From contig DOFS01000413.1 in the NCBI GenBank assembly GCA_003523945.1, positions 1-29,848 of the forward strand: a stretch of DNA of 29,848 nucleotides, given 5' to 3'. The position numbers and the translations under genes are program-made. Origin of the DNA: Nitrospiraceae bacterium (GTDB lineage: Bacteria > Nitrospirota > Nitrospiria > Nitrospirales > UBA8639). Below are positions 1-9,300 of the stretch, one piece after another; positions within the stretch are counted from its first letter, which is position 1; each line of letters starts with the position of its first letter. The notes below the pieces were generated by a model, which had not been told where the DNA came from, did not search any database, and saw only the letters and a program-made list of their open reading frames with translations.

Positions 1-212
1 TGATGGGATCAACCAGCCGTTCATGAATACAGGATAGACTGTCTACATGAAGGCGCTATGAAGCGGGCATGAAAGATTCTTCATCCAGGGAGAATGCATG
101 AGCCAGGAGAGACCCTTGTCGGCCCATCCAGATAGGCATAGGATTGATAGGAGAGAATCCGTTGTCGATTGAAAGTGTAAGCGCGCCAGAATGGCGGCAA
201 CGACAGAGCGGC

Positions 213-1283
213 TTAGACGTTGAACTTGAAATGGCAGACGTCGCCGTCTTTGACGATGTAGTCTTTGCCTTCCGAGCGGATCAGGCCCTTCTCGCGCAGG
301 GCGGCTTCCGACTTGTATTTGTCGATGTCCGCGAAGGCGTAAATGTCGGCCTTGATAAAGCCCTTCTCGAAGTCGGTGTGGATGACGCCGGCGGCCTGTG
401 GCGCCTTGGCTCCAATGGGAATGGTCCAGGCCCGGACCTCCTGCACACCGGAGGTGAGGAACGAGCAGAGCCCTAATGTTTTATAAGCAGCAACGACGAC
501 CTTCTCTAAGCCGCTCTGCTCCATACCCAAATCTTTCATGAAAATATCGCGGTCTTCCCCGGACAGCTGGGCGATTTCGCTTTCGAGTTTGCCACAGATC
601 ACGACCGATTCCGAGCCGCGCTCCTTCGCGAATGCCTGAAAATCGGCGAGGATGGCCGGATCCGGATTCTCATCGGTATTTCCGACATAGAGCACGGGTT
701 GCGTCGTGAGCAGGAAAAAATTCTTCAGAACCTCAGGATCGAGGCCCAACGCGCGCGCGGGCTTACCCGCTTCGAGACCGTTCTTCAGAATGTCGAGGAC
801 CGCGAGCGCTTCTTTTGAGGCCTTATCCCCGGATCGCGCCTTGGCGGACACCTTGTCGTACTGCTTGGTGAGGCTGTCCAGGTCGGCCAGCATTAACTCG
901 GTTTCAATGACCTCGATATCACGCCGGTAGTCTACACTCCCCATAGTATGCACCACATCGGGATCTTGAAAGAGTCGCACCATGTGAAGGATGGCGTCGA
1001 CTTCCCGAATATTCGCAAGGAATTTATTCCCGAGCCCTTCGCCCTGAGAGGCGCCTTTAACCAGACCCGCGATATCCACAAAGCGGCAGGAGGTGGGAAC
1101 GGTCTTCTTGGGTTTAACCAGCTCGGTCAGGCGCCCAAGACGCGCGTCAGGAACGGCCACGACACCGACGTTGGGCTCAATGGTCGTAAACGGGTAGTTC
1201 GATGCGGCCGCGTTTCCAGAGGTCAACGCGTTAAAAATCGTAGATTTGCCGACGTTAGGTAGACCGACGATGCCGATTTCCAT
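213..1283 (-). CDS. ychF: Ribosome-binding ATPase YchF (Obg-family P-loop protein)
   Basis: This 356-residue protein is close to the usual length of YchF/EngD (about 363). The start is the conserved N-terminus MEIGIVGLPNVGKS, whose P-loop is GLPNVGKS at residues 7-14. The family motif NYPFTTIEPN follows near residue 30 and the G3-like DIAGLVKGAS near residue 70. Near residue 200 the sequence is NTDE in place of the NKxD guanine-specificity motif, which is the known reason YchF prefers ATP over GTP. The last 85 or so residues form the TGS domain, ending KDGDVCHFKFNV. YchF is a cytoplasmic, ribosome-associated ATPase linked to stress responses and translation control. No good Shine-Dalgarno sequence lies upstream of the ATG, but the N-terminal conservation makes the start secure. 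Its frequent partner pth is not in the window. The gene is ordinary chromosomal backbone. Confidence 0.97.
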   Translation of the reverse strand: MEIGIVGLPNVGKSTIFNALTSGNAAASNYPFTTIEPNVGVVAVPDARLGRLTELVKPKKTVPTSCRFVDIAGLVKGASQGEGLGNKFLANIREVDAILHMVRLFQDPDVVHTMGSVDYRRDIEVIETELMLADLDSLTKQYDKVSAKARSGDKASKEALAVLDILKNGLEAGKPARALGLDPEVLKNFFLLTTQPVLYVGNTDENPDPAILADFQAFAKERGSESVVICGKLESEIAQLSGEDRDIFMKDLGMEQSGLEKVVVAAYKTLGLCSFLTSGVQEVRAWTIPIGAKAPQAAGVIHTDFEKGFIKADIYAFADIDKYKSEAALREKGLIRSEGKDYIVKDGDVCHFKFNV

Positions 1284-1463
1284 GGGTCAGGCAACGTACC
1301 AAATCAGAACCCTGTCGGTCCTTGAGCCAAAAGGCCTATACGTAGTTGGCATTTTTCCCGGTGCATATTCTCTTGAATGAAAAAATCATTTTCTCGTTGT
1401 ACGAACTCATAAAATCTATACAGGGGGTGGATGTGAGTGCGAATTCAGGTGCGCGCCGCAATT

Positions 1464-3080
1464 TCAATTGATGACGGAGAACACGATCGTCTGACTCCCG
1501 CCGGCAGCCCCGCCTCCTCCCATTCCAGCGAACGGTGTGGCGCTGAGCGTATGGCTGCCCGTACTCAGGGCAAACGGATTGTAATTACCTGCGGGACTAT
1601 CTCCAGCCAGAGCATAGGGAGCGACATTTTCAGTTTGAATGGCCGGCATGTCATCGTATCCGAAGACCACGCTTCCCGGTGCCCCTGTCACGACCGCCCT
1701 GATGGACAGCTCCGGGGGAAGCTCGGACAACACCAGGGTGTCTCCATGCAGGAGGGGACGGATGTCGGTATTCGAGTCCGCATTGACGAGAATCAACCCT
1801 GTCACAAAAGTATTGGCGCTCGTCACCTCGACGGCACCCATGTCACACACACCTGCACCCTGGGGCCTCGGCACCCCTCGCTGGTCTCGTATCTCGCACC
1901 CGTCTGCCGCAGGGGGTGGGAACTGGTAACCCGCCTCCAAGACCGGACTGTTGCCTGCAGGAAGATGCGTCTGGGTTGGGCCTCCATGGTTCGCCAATGG
2001 CCCGATGAGCGGATCGACATTCAACAGAAATGTCGACACGGACGAAGGAATGGTGCACTCGTTGGTGTCACCGATCAGATTGTATTTACTGTCACCGCTT
2101 AACTGGCCTACACAGTCATTGGGGCCTGCCCCGCCGTGGTTTCCCGCAATGATACTGTTCTTCACGACCGTGGTTTTATCATTACCGATTTGGAGCCCCC
2201 CGCCGCGATTTGCTCCCGCATCATTCCCCACACCGGTATTGTTTGTGATCGTCACGTTATTCAGCACGGCAAATCCACCCTGATAAATTCCCCCGGTTCC
2301 TGCACTTGGCGAGTGGGCCGAGTTGCCGCTGACCGTCGTGCTACGAAGATTCATCTGCCCTGAATTTCGAATCCCTCCGGCCCGATTTGAATCGTTGTTG
2401 GCGATCGTGGAGTCATAGACCCACAGTTCACCCTGGTTCCAAATGCCGCCGCCAAACGCCCCAGTGGCGAAATTGTCGATGATGGCACTCCGTCGTATTT
2501 TGAGCGTCGCACCATCAAGAATATAGAGACCACCGCCACCCGTTAAGGCCTCGTTCTGTTGAATGACCAGGTTGGTAAATTCGGAGGAACCGGCATCGAC
2601 TCGGATCCCTCCCCCGGCCTGACTGTTGCCGCCCTGTACGGTCACATTATTCAGCTCCAGGCCCTCGCTTTGGACATAGAGCACAATATCGGCATGGTTG
2701 CCGTCGATGATGGTGTTGGCGGCCCCTGCACCTTGAATCTTGACGCCGTCCGTGATCGCAAGCCGGCCTCCACCCTCGTCCACCGGAAGGGTGAGCTGAT
2801 AAAGCCCGCCGGGGATCTCAACCGTGTCTTTCCAGACCGAGGCGTTCGATTCCATCACGGCGGCGCGGAGGGTGCATAGGCCATCGGGTCCTCCCGTCTC
2901 ACTCTCCGGCGATACTGCCCGTTCGCACTTGCGATCACCGGGATTGGCATCCGGCGCATCCGCAAGACTATTCACGCGATACGTCATGCATCCGCTTGTG
3001 ATGAGAGGCAGGAGAATTGCCAGTGACAGGGCAAACGCTCTGAGACACCACCGGAGCATCAAGGGAAAAAATGGGTCCAT
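1464..3080 (-). CDS. Beta-helix surface lipoprotein with CSLREA-like and choice-of-anchor Q regions
   Basis: This is a 538-residue exported protein of unknown function. A longer in-frame start exists at 3152, but the ATG at 3080 is preceded by GGAGG at 3087-3091 with 6-nt spacing and opens a compact signal sequence, so I chose it. A hydrophobic stretch leads to LITSGC with Cys31; this is a plausible but imperfect lipobox because position -3 is Thr. After it comes a CSLREA-type segment (VNSLADAPDANPGD, then CTLRAAVMESNA). A long run of short Asn- and Gly-rich strands (IIDGNHADIVLYV, NNVTVQGGNSQAGGGIRV, STIANNDSNRAGGIRN and so on) is typical of a right-handed parallel beta-helix. The motif DQRGVPRPQ followed by CDMGAVEV is characteristic of choice-of-anchor Q proteins. 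About 110 C-terminal residues form a further beta domain (GSVVFGYDD, ENVAPYALAGD). Such proteins are usually cell-surface or outer-membrane associated; the ligand is unknown. Confidence 0.8.
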   Translation of the reverse strand: MDPFFPLMLRWCLRAFALSLAILLPLITSGCMTYRVNSLADAPDANPGDRKCERAVSPESETGGPDGLCTLRAAVMESNASVWKDTVEIPGGLYQLTLPVDEGGGRLAITDGVKIQGAGAANTIIDGNHADIVLYVQSEGLELNNVTVQGGNSQAGGGIRVDAGSSEFTNLVIQQNEALTGGGGLYILDGATLKIRRSAIIDNFATGAFGGGIWNQGELWVYDSTIANNDSNRAGGIRNSGQMNLRSTTVSGNSAHSPSAGTGGIYQGGFAVLNNVTITNNTGVGNDAGANRGGGLQIGNDKTTVVKNSIIAGNHGGAGPNDCVGQLSGDSKYNLIGDTNECTIPSSVSTFLLNVDPLIGPLANHGGPTQTHLPAGNSPVLEAGYQFPPPAADGCEIRDQRGVPRPQGAGVCDMGAVEVTSANTFVTGLILVNADSNTDIRPLLHGDTLVLSELPPELSIRAVVTGAPGSVVFGYDDMPAIQTENVAPYALAGDSPAGNYNPFALSTGSHTLSATPFAGMGGGGAAGGSQTIVFSVIN

Positions 3081-3783
3081 GGGTAACCTCCTGAAAAATG
3101 GCGAAGGCAATAACGGTTGAACAACTCTATTTTTCACAGGGTAGACGGGCAAATTTTGTACCCTTCAATCCAAAATCATAAAAGCTGGGCTTTTCGAAAG
3201 ATCGAGAATGCAAATCCTGGAACACGGTCACGACGGTGTATCTAAAAGGATAACGGGGCGTATTGTTTCTGAAAACCCCATCGTCGCGAATCTTCGTCGA
3301 TTCAATAGATACAGAGAAGGGTGAGGCTTCAGGAAGACCGTATTGAAAATGGAATTGGCCACCAAACAGATCATGGAAAGCTGCGCGTGCGAAAAGGTTT
3401 TCATGCCTTCAGTCGGTAAATAGAAAATGCCCATTTTCCCTTGACTTATTTACTCGGTTGAAGAAGAATTGGCTGTCCTGATGGTTGGTGGTTTATTGAG
3501 GGGCAGACAGGAGAGGGGCAGGCCAACCGAGTCCTGTCAGTTGGTCCGACCTAGTGGTGAAGCCTCAGCCCTCAGTGAACGATACCCGTATCCTCGACTG
3601 TGGATTACCCGGTGTACTGAGTTTGGTAAAAGCTTTAGAGCATGGTATGTGAAATATGAGGCTGATCCGCAGAGGAAGTGGGAAGATACTGTGGCGATGT
3701 CCAACAGAGCCTTATGATTGTTCGAGCGGCACTAATCTCCGGGGAGCGCGCGATGGCCTTCGCCAGCGCGGTGAGGAGGGTTC
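3081..3783. other. 700-bp divergent intergenic region
   Basis: This region separates the minus-strand lipoprotein gene from the plus-strand kinase gene and must carry both promoters. I see the lipoprotein ribosome binding site at 3087-3091, a small hairpin (AAAAGC-TGG-GCTTTT) at 3180-3194, and a sigma70-like promoter at 3441-3469. Short reading frames here (for example 3469-3717 plus and 3228-3434 minus) have no recognisable family and no convincing start, so I do not call them as genes. Confidence 0.5.
3441..3469 (+). promoter_or_regulatory. Candidate sigma70-type promoter upstream of the kinase gene
   Basis: TTGACT at 3441-3446 is followed after a 17-nt spacer by AAGAAT at 3464-3469, matching 5/6 and 4/6 of the sigma70 consensus. 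It would give a leader of about 300 nt before the kinase start. Such matches occur by chance, so this is suggestive only. Confidence 0.3.
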
Positions 3784-4617
3784 ATGCTTGAGGAAAAAAA
3801 CCAGATTGTTTCGGGTATTCTCAGAGCCAGGACAGAATTGGAGCAGGTGTTGTATGAACTGGAGAAACTGCCAGCCGTCAGTGAAAGTGCCGTCCATTTT
3901 GCCGCGCATGCTCTGAACAACTTTCTTACCGTGGCAGGCGGAACAGTCGAATTACTCCTATTAATGCTGGCGAAACATCCTGACGAGCAAGTTCGCACGG
4001 GGCTTGAGGCTTTGCAACAGGCCACTCACTTGATGACGCACACCGTCAGTCAACTGGTCAATGCGGAGACTGGTCGGGATGCCACACTCCGCTTCCAAAA
4101 GGTGGAGCTACCGGTCATGGCCAAACGGTTCTGCAACTTTTATCAACGCATTGCCGATCAAAAGCAAATTCAGTGTCTGTTTGAATTCCCCAACGATATT
4201 CCCCCGGTGTGGACGGACCGTGTTGCGACCGCCGCCGCGCTCGATAATCTATTCTCGAACGCGGTGAAGTACTCATCCCCGGGAAAGCGTGTCTGGGTTC
4301 AAATCGTTGCCCAGGAGGACTGGATTGTCTGTCGTGTCCGTGATGAAGGCCCTGGCCTGAGTTTGGAAGACCAGGCCAAATTGTTCCAGCGCGGGGTACA
4401 ACTCACCCCGAGGCCCACGGGCGGAGAACCTTCAACAGGGTACGGGTTGGCCGTCGCCAAGGAATTGATCGAAAAGGTGGGGGGAGAGATCTGGTGTGAG
4501 AGCGTGGTTGGCCAGGGGGCCTGTTTCTCCTTTCGACTACCGCAATACCGGGAATCGGTGCATGGATCAGAGGTGCCCCAATCAGGTCCCCACGCGGGGA
4601 AGGAGCGGAGAGGCTGA
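3784..4617 (+). CDS. Soluble orphan sensor histidine kinase
   Basis: This 277-residue protein has a GAGGAGGG ribosome binding site just before its ATG. An N-terminal helical segment (residues 1-40) leads into a dimerisation/phosphoacceptor region, AAHALNNFLTV, with His42 as the likely phosphorylated residue. The HATPase_c domain follows: N-box LDNLFSNAVKYS with Asn159, G1 box DEGPGL at residues 187-192, F-box LFQRG, and G2 box GYGLAVAKELIEKVGG. The domain ends in the typical CFSFRLP strand. No transmembrane segment, PAS or other sensor domain is present and no response regulator is adjacent, so it is probably cytoplasmic and gets input through a partner. The residue after His42 is Ala where most HisKA proteins have Asp or Glu. 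The last 20 or so residues are a low-complexity tail. Kinase-family assignment is firm; signal and target are unknown. Confidence 0.85.
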   Translation: MLEEKNQIVSGILRARTELEQVLYELEKLPAVSESAVHFAAHALNNFLTVAGGTVELLLLMLAKHPDEQVRTGLEALQQATHLMTHTVSQLVNAETGRDATLRFQKVELPVMAKRFCNFYQRIADQKQIQCLFEFPNDIPPVWTDRVATAAALDNLFSNAVKYSSPGKRVWVQIVAQEDWIVCRVRDEGPGLSLEDQAKLFQRGVQLTPRPTGGEPSTGYGLAVAKELIEKVGGEIWCESVVGQGACFSFRLPQYRESVHGSEVPQSGPHAGKERRG

Positions 4618-4704
4618 CCCAAATGCTGTAGCTGGTCGTGGCATTATGCAGAACTCTTTCCCTTCACAGCTCTCAGTGGCCGCCTCAGCAGGGGATCGAT
4701 TCAA

Positions 4705-5196
4705 TTGGGAGTCAGTTTAGCCATCACCTTTCGCAATAATGTTGCCGCGTATCTGTGGGGCTTCTCGGCAATATTTCTGCTGTTTGTCGCCGCCATGACG
4801 TATGTGTTCATCCGCGACGGAACTCCATCCGGCTATTCCCCGATCATCGTCACTGGCGCGATGGCACTTTTTTGGATTGGCGCGGTGGGCCTCACGGCAT
4901 TCTCCACCAGTAAACACTGCCTTCGCGTCACCGTCCAATCTGATTCACAAGTTTGCATTACCTGGCGCTATCCATTCAGGAAGGAAGAAAGAATGGTTGA
5001 CCGGGCCGAGATCGCCCCGGCAACCGTGTGCGAATCAACTGATGATGAAGGTGTTCCATACTTTCATGCTCGTGTCCCGCTTCAGGATGGAACGATGATC
5101 GATATCGCAGAGGGTCACCATCGGGCGACCTGCGAGGCCACTTGTACACGCTTCAATGCGGTAATATGGCAACGCCTGCCCGAAGGAACCGCGTGA
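4705..5196 (+). CDS. Small inner-membrane protein with two TM helices and a cytoplasmic domain
   Basis: This is a 163-residue protein of unknown family. The start is probably the TTG at 4705, with AGGGG about 12 nt upstream. The next ATG (4796) would delete most of the first membrane helix. Two hydrophobic helices are visible at about residues 12-36 (AAYLWGFSAIFLLFVAAM) and 45-68 (IIVTGAMALFWIGAVGLTAF). A soluble part of about 95 residues follows, with alternating strand-like segments (CLRVTVQSDSQVCITWRYPF) and a Cys- and His-containing C-terminal stretch (EGHHRATCEATCTRF). The layout resembles small PH-domain-like membrane proteins, but I cannot assign it. It lies 87 bp after the kinase gene and may be cotranscribed with it. 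Confidence 0.55.
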   Translation: MGVSLAITFRNNVAAYLWGFSAIFLLFVAAMTYVFIRDGTPSGYSPIIVTGAMALFWIGAVGLTAFSTSKHCLRVTVQSDSQVCITWRYPFRKEERMVDRAEIAPATVCESTDDEGVPYFHARVPLQDGTMIDIAEGHHRATCEATCTRFNAVIWQRLPEGTA

Positions 5197-5256
5197 GTTC
5201 TTTTCGCGAATGCCCTGGGTTTGTTTGGAACGACAACCTTTGAAGGAGAAGCGCCT

Positions 5257-5784
5257 ATGAGATCGAAAGGATTCATGATGTTCTCGATCGTGATCGTCTT
5301 GGCCTTTTCCCTGTGTTCATCCCTGGTTTTTGCGGGGGGTACGACCGCAAAGGCCGGGCTCGCGCAAGCGCAAGAGTCCGCCACCAAATGGCAGGCGGAT
5401 GCGGTTCTGGTCCAAATCATCACCGTATCAGGAACAATGGACGGTACGGCGGAGAAATGGAGCTTTCTCTTCGATTCACCTCAGGCCAAAAAGGGGTACA
5501 AGGTGGACGTGAAGGATAGTAAGATCGATCAAACGCTTGAAGTATCGTCGAGTTTCACTGATGCGGTGGATGGAGACTTCATTGATAGTGCCGAGGCGAT
5601 GGCCGAAGCAAAAAAGAAAGGGCTCAAGGGAAAGAGCAGATCCATGATGACCCTCCACGTCATGCTCCAAGGCACCAAAAGCCAGGGTGCCTATTGGAAT
5701 ATCGTCAGTGACCAGGCGGAAGGAAGAAGCACACTCATCAATGCCAAGACCGGGAAGTTCTTCAGACATCAGCCACTTAAATAG
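5257..5784 (+). CDS. Small exported protein of unknown function (intact copy of a duplicated gene)
   Basis: This is a 175-residue secreted protein. The ATG at 5257 is preceded by AAGGAG at 5243-5248 with 8-nt spacing, and is preferred over an upstream TTG at 5221. The signal peptide is clear: MRSKGF, a hydrophobic core (IVIVLAFSLCSSLVF) and an Ala-x-Gly cleavage region near residue 27. The mature part starts with a helix rich in Ala and Gln, then SGTMDGTAEKWSFLFDSP. It ends with WNIVSDQAEGRSTLINAKTGK, which is reminiscent of the final hairpin of PepSY-type domains; that resemblance is weak and by eye only. It is probably periplasmic. A truncated paralogue lies at 27740-28036, beyond the Tc genes. 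Confidence 0.75.
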   Translation: MRSKGFMMFSIVIVLAFSLCSSLVFAGGTTAKAGLAQAQESATKWQADAVLVQIITVSGTMDGTAEKWSFLFDSPQAKKGYKVDVKDSKIDQTLEVSSSFTDAVDGDFIDSAEAMAEAKKKGLKGKSRSMMTLHVMLQGTKSQGAYWNIVSDQAEGRSTLINAKTGKFFRHQPLK

Positions 5785-5812
5785 TTGGTGTCACAGACTT
5801 CAGAGACAAATT

Positions 5813-5833
5813 CCTTTGGTGGTTTTCCAAAGG
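5813..5833 (+). terminator. Hairpin after the exported-protein gene, possible terminator
   Basis: A perfect 7-bp stem, CCTTTGG paired with CCAAAGG, has a 7-nt loop and lies 29 nt after the stop codon. The only T run (TTTT) comes 7 nt after the stem, so this is a weak intrinsic terminator at best. Confidence 0.35.
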
Positions 5834-6385
5834 ACACCGGTTTTAATGAAGAAGGAAGAAGATAGGGGATTCAAAAAACGAGATATTTCCCGTGTGCTGA
5901 AATAATAAAACCACCCACTGACACCTTCTCTCGTTATTTTTTCATTTCAATATTTTTTGCTAGCGGCGCTCTGCTCAGTCTGCAGAATTCTGTGATTTCC
6001 CTTGTTTATTTTGAGTACTTGCAGTTATTCACCGAATTTGCTCCCATGGTTCTACGCAATGGAGCCGGAGGCGTGGAGAGTTATGAGGGTTGAGCCAAAA
6101 GATCATGGGATGCGGAATAGCCGGGAAGTTTTTTGGGAGAGGGTCGAGGTGGAAAACCAGAAATCCAATTAGTCTTTCAACCGTTTATCAAAGGGGCAAG
6201 TTGTACGAAGAAGACAAAGGAAGAAAAAAAGACCAGCAGCCTAACAGGGGCAAGCGAGACGGAAGGCGTTCGAAAAATTCATCGCCTTGTTAATCAGTTC
6301 TAATCCCCCTACCCCCAACCGTAGTCGCCTGAGCCTGTTGCTTGCACACTTGTTGTGATGAGGCAGTATCCAGGGAGGGACGCAC
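5834..6385. other. 550-bp AT-rich gap upstream of the Tc locus
   Basis: The gap holds no reading frame that I recognise. The first half (about 5850-6030) is AT-rich with several T runs and would be a reasonable place for the Tc promoter, but I find no strong -35/-10 pair. A 67-residue frame from a TTG at 6090 has no family resemblance and a poor ribosome binding site. The segment ends in the strong AGGGAGGG ribosome binding site (6372-6379) of the next gene. Confidence 0.5.
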
Positions 6386-9300
6386 GTGGTTGGGCGCACC
6401 AAAAATTCGCAAGAGCCACCGGTCTCAAATCAAAGCGCAGCCAGAGTTCCATCTGGTGCGGAATCGACGCAACCATCTGCAGAAGAGGCCAATCAATTTC
6501 ATATCTCCGCCCCGTCTATTAGTCTGCCCAAAGGCGGAGGGGCCATCAAGGGAATCGGCGAAAAGTTTACGGCCAATCCGGTCACGGGGACCGGTTCCAT
6601 GTCCGTGCCGATCGCCACATCGCCGAGCCGATCCGGCTTTGGCCCGCAGCTTTCCCTTGCCTATGACTCTGGCGCCGGCAATGGGCCATTTGGGTTGGGA
6701 TGGAATCTGGCTATTCCCGCCATTACGCGCAAAACAGACAAGGGATTGCCGAAGTATCAGGATGCCGATGAATCGGACACGTGTATCCTCTCGGGTGCGG
6801 AAGATCTGGTTCCTGTTCTGACAGAAACCGCCGAAGGCCAATGGGTTCCCGAAGAAGTACCCCTTCGAACAGTCAACAGGATCACCTATCAGATCAAACG
6901 CTACCGGCCGCGCGTTGAAGGGCTCTTCGCACGGCTCGAGCGGTGGACGAATCAAACCGATCCGGGAGACATCTTCTGGCGGTCCATCTCCAAGGACAAC
7001 ATCACCACGTGGTACGGTAAGACCGCCGAAAGCCGAATTGTCGATCCATGGGACTCCACGCGCATCTTTAGCTGGTTAATCTGCGAAAGTTATGACGACA
7101 AAGGCAACGTCCTTGCGTATACCTACAAAGCCGAAAATTCTGACGACCTGGATCTCTCCCACGTTCACGAACGGAATCGCACGCCCGAAACCCGCCGCGC
7201 CCAGCGGTATCTCAAACACATCCGGTATGGCAACCATACGCCTTATTTTCCCAAACTGACCGAACCCGCTCCTTGGCCGACCCTCCCCGGAGAGGATGCC
7301 TGGATGTTTGAGGTGGTGTTCGACTATGGAGAACATGACCGGGACAATCCGCTGCCGCAAGAGGAAATCAACCCCTGGCCCCGGCGCGTCGATCCTTTCT
7401 CCAGCTATCGGCCAGGCTTCGACGTGCGCACCTACCGGCTGTGCCAACGGGTCCTCATGTTTCACCATTTTCCCGAGGCCCCGGACGTGGGAGCCAACTG
7501 TCTCGTGCGCTCCACCAATTTCGATTATTCCACTGAAGCACCTCCCGACGACGTGCCCAATCCCCTGTATGCCACGCTGCGTGCGGTCACGCAATCGGGA
7601 TATCAGCGACAACAGGGCGGCGGCTATCACAAACAATCGCTCCCGCCTCTGGAATTCACCTATACCTCCCCGCGCATCGGTGAAACGGTTCGAGACGTCG
7701 AGCCGGACAGTCTGGAAAACCTGCCGCAAGGCCTGGATGGGTCCAACTATCAATGGGTGGACCTGGATGGAGAAGGGCTCTCCGGCATCCTGACGGAACA
7801 AGCCGGCACCTGGTTGTATAAACGCAACCTCAGTCCTCTCAATGTCGTGGAAGACGCTCATGGCGGGCATACGGAGGCTCGATTTGCGGCCCTTGAACCG
7901 GTTGCCCGTAAGCCATCCCTGGCGGTGTTGGGCGGTGGCCGGCAACAGCTGCTTGACCTGGGGGGGAATGGCCGGTTGGATCTCGTGGAATGGCAGGGCC
8001 CCATGCCGGGATTTTATGAACGCACACAGGATGAAGACTGGGATCCCTTCACTGCCTTTCGCGCACTTCCCACGATCGCGTGGGACGATCCCAATCTCCG
8101 CTTTATCGACCTCACCGGCGATGGCCATGCCGATGTGCTCATCACCGAACAGGAAGCGTTCACCTGGTATCCCTCGATGGCCAAAGAAGGCTTTCACCCA
8201 GCCAACCGAATCAGCAGCATGCTCGATGAGGAGCGGGGACCACGACTGATCTTTGCCGATGGGACCCAGTCCATCTACCTAGCCGACCTGTCGGGTGACG
8301 GCCTCACCGATCTGGTGCGCATCCGCAACGGCCAGGTGTGCTACTGGCCCAACCTGGGCTACGGCCGCTTCGGCGCCAAGGTCACCATGGACCAGGCACC
8401 CTGGTTCGACCAGCCGGACCTGTTTGACCACAAGCGCATCCGCCTCGCGGACATCGACGGCACGGGCACCACCGACATCATGTACCTCCACCGAGACGGC
8501 GTGCGCCTCTACTTCAACCAGTCCGGCAACAGTTGGAGTGATCCGCAGGTTCTGAATGTGTTCCCCCGTGTGGATGAGCTGGTCAGCATCGTCGCCACCG
8601 ACCTGCTCGGCAACGGCACCGCCTGTTTAGTGTGGTCATCCCCCTTACCCGGCGATGCGCGCAGTCCCATGCGGTACCTCGAGCTCATGGGGGCGCAGAA
8701 GCCGTATCTGCTTATCAAGACGCGCAACAACCTGGGCGCCGAATCCGAGATTCAGTACGCCCCCTCAACCAAGTTCTATGTGGCCGACAGGCTCGCCGGA
8801 AAACCCTGGATCACGCGCCTGCCGTTTCCCGTGCACGTCGTCGAACAGGTGATGGTCACGGACACCTGGCGCCACACGCGGTTTGCCACCACGTACAGCT
8901 ATCACCATGGATACTTTGACGGCATCGAACGAGAGTTCAGGGGATTCGGGCGGGTAGAACAAATTGATGTGGAATCGTTCGGTCGGTTCGCGAGCCACAA
9001 TAGCGAGAGTCCCTACATCACGGATGACCAGACGCTCTACCAGCCACCGGTCAAGACCATTACCTGGTTTCACACCGGAGTCTTCTTCGATCGCCGGCGG
9101 ATCCTCTCTCAGTATCAACAGGAATATTTCCCGAACGGATTTGCCGGCTTTCCTTCTGAGGCATTCAGAGAGAACGACCTGCCCCAGCCGGATCTCCAGG
9201 GACAAGAGCTCACCGCAGAGGAATGGCGGGAAGCACTCAGGGCCTGCAAGGGCATGATGTTGCGGCAGGAAGTGTATGAGCTGGATGTGGAGGCGCTGGA

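Noticed and set aside
1..212. Terminator or further gene downstream of ychF
   Set aside because: Only short, imperfect stems are visible and no reading frame has a plausible start and family match.
1437..2102. Plus-strand frame of 221 codons opposite the beta-helix lipoprotein
   Set aside because: The opposite strand encodes clear beta-helix repeats and a choice-of-anchor Q motif; this frame has neither a motif nor a good start.
3469..3717. Possible 82-residue gene before the histidine kinase
   Set aside because: It starts with TTG without a good ribosome binding site, overlaps the -10 of the promoter candidate, and shows no family resemblance.
6090..6293. Possible 67-residue gene upstream of the Tc locus
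   Set aside because: The composition (very rich in Lys, Arg and Gly), the TTG start with poor spacing, and the lack of any motif make it likely to be non-coding.
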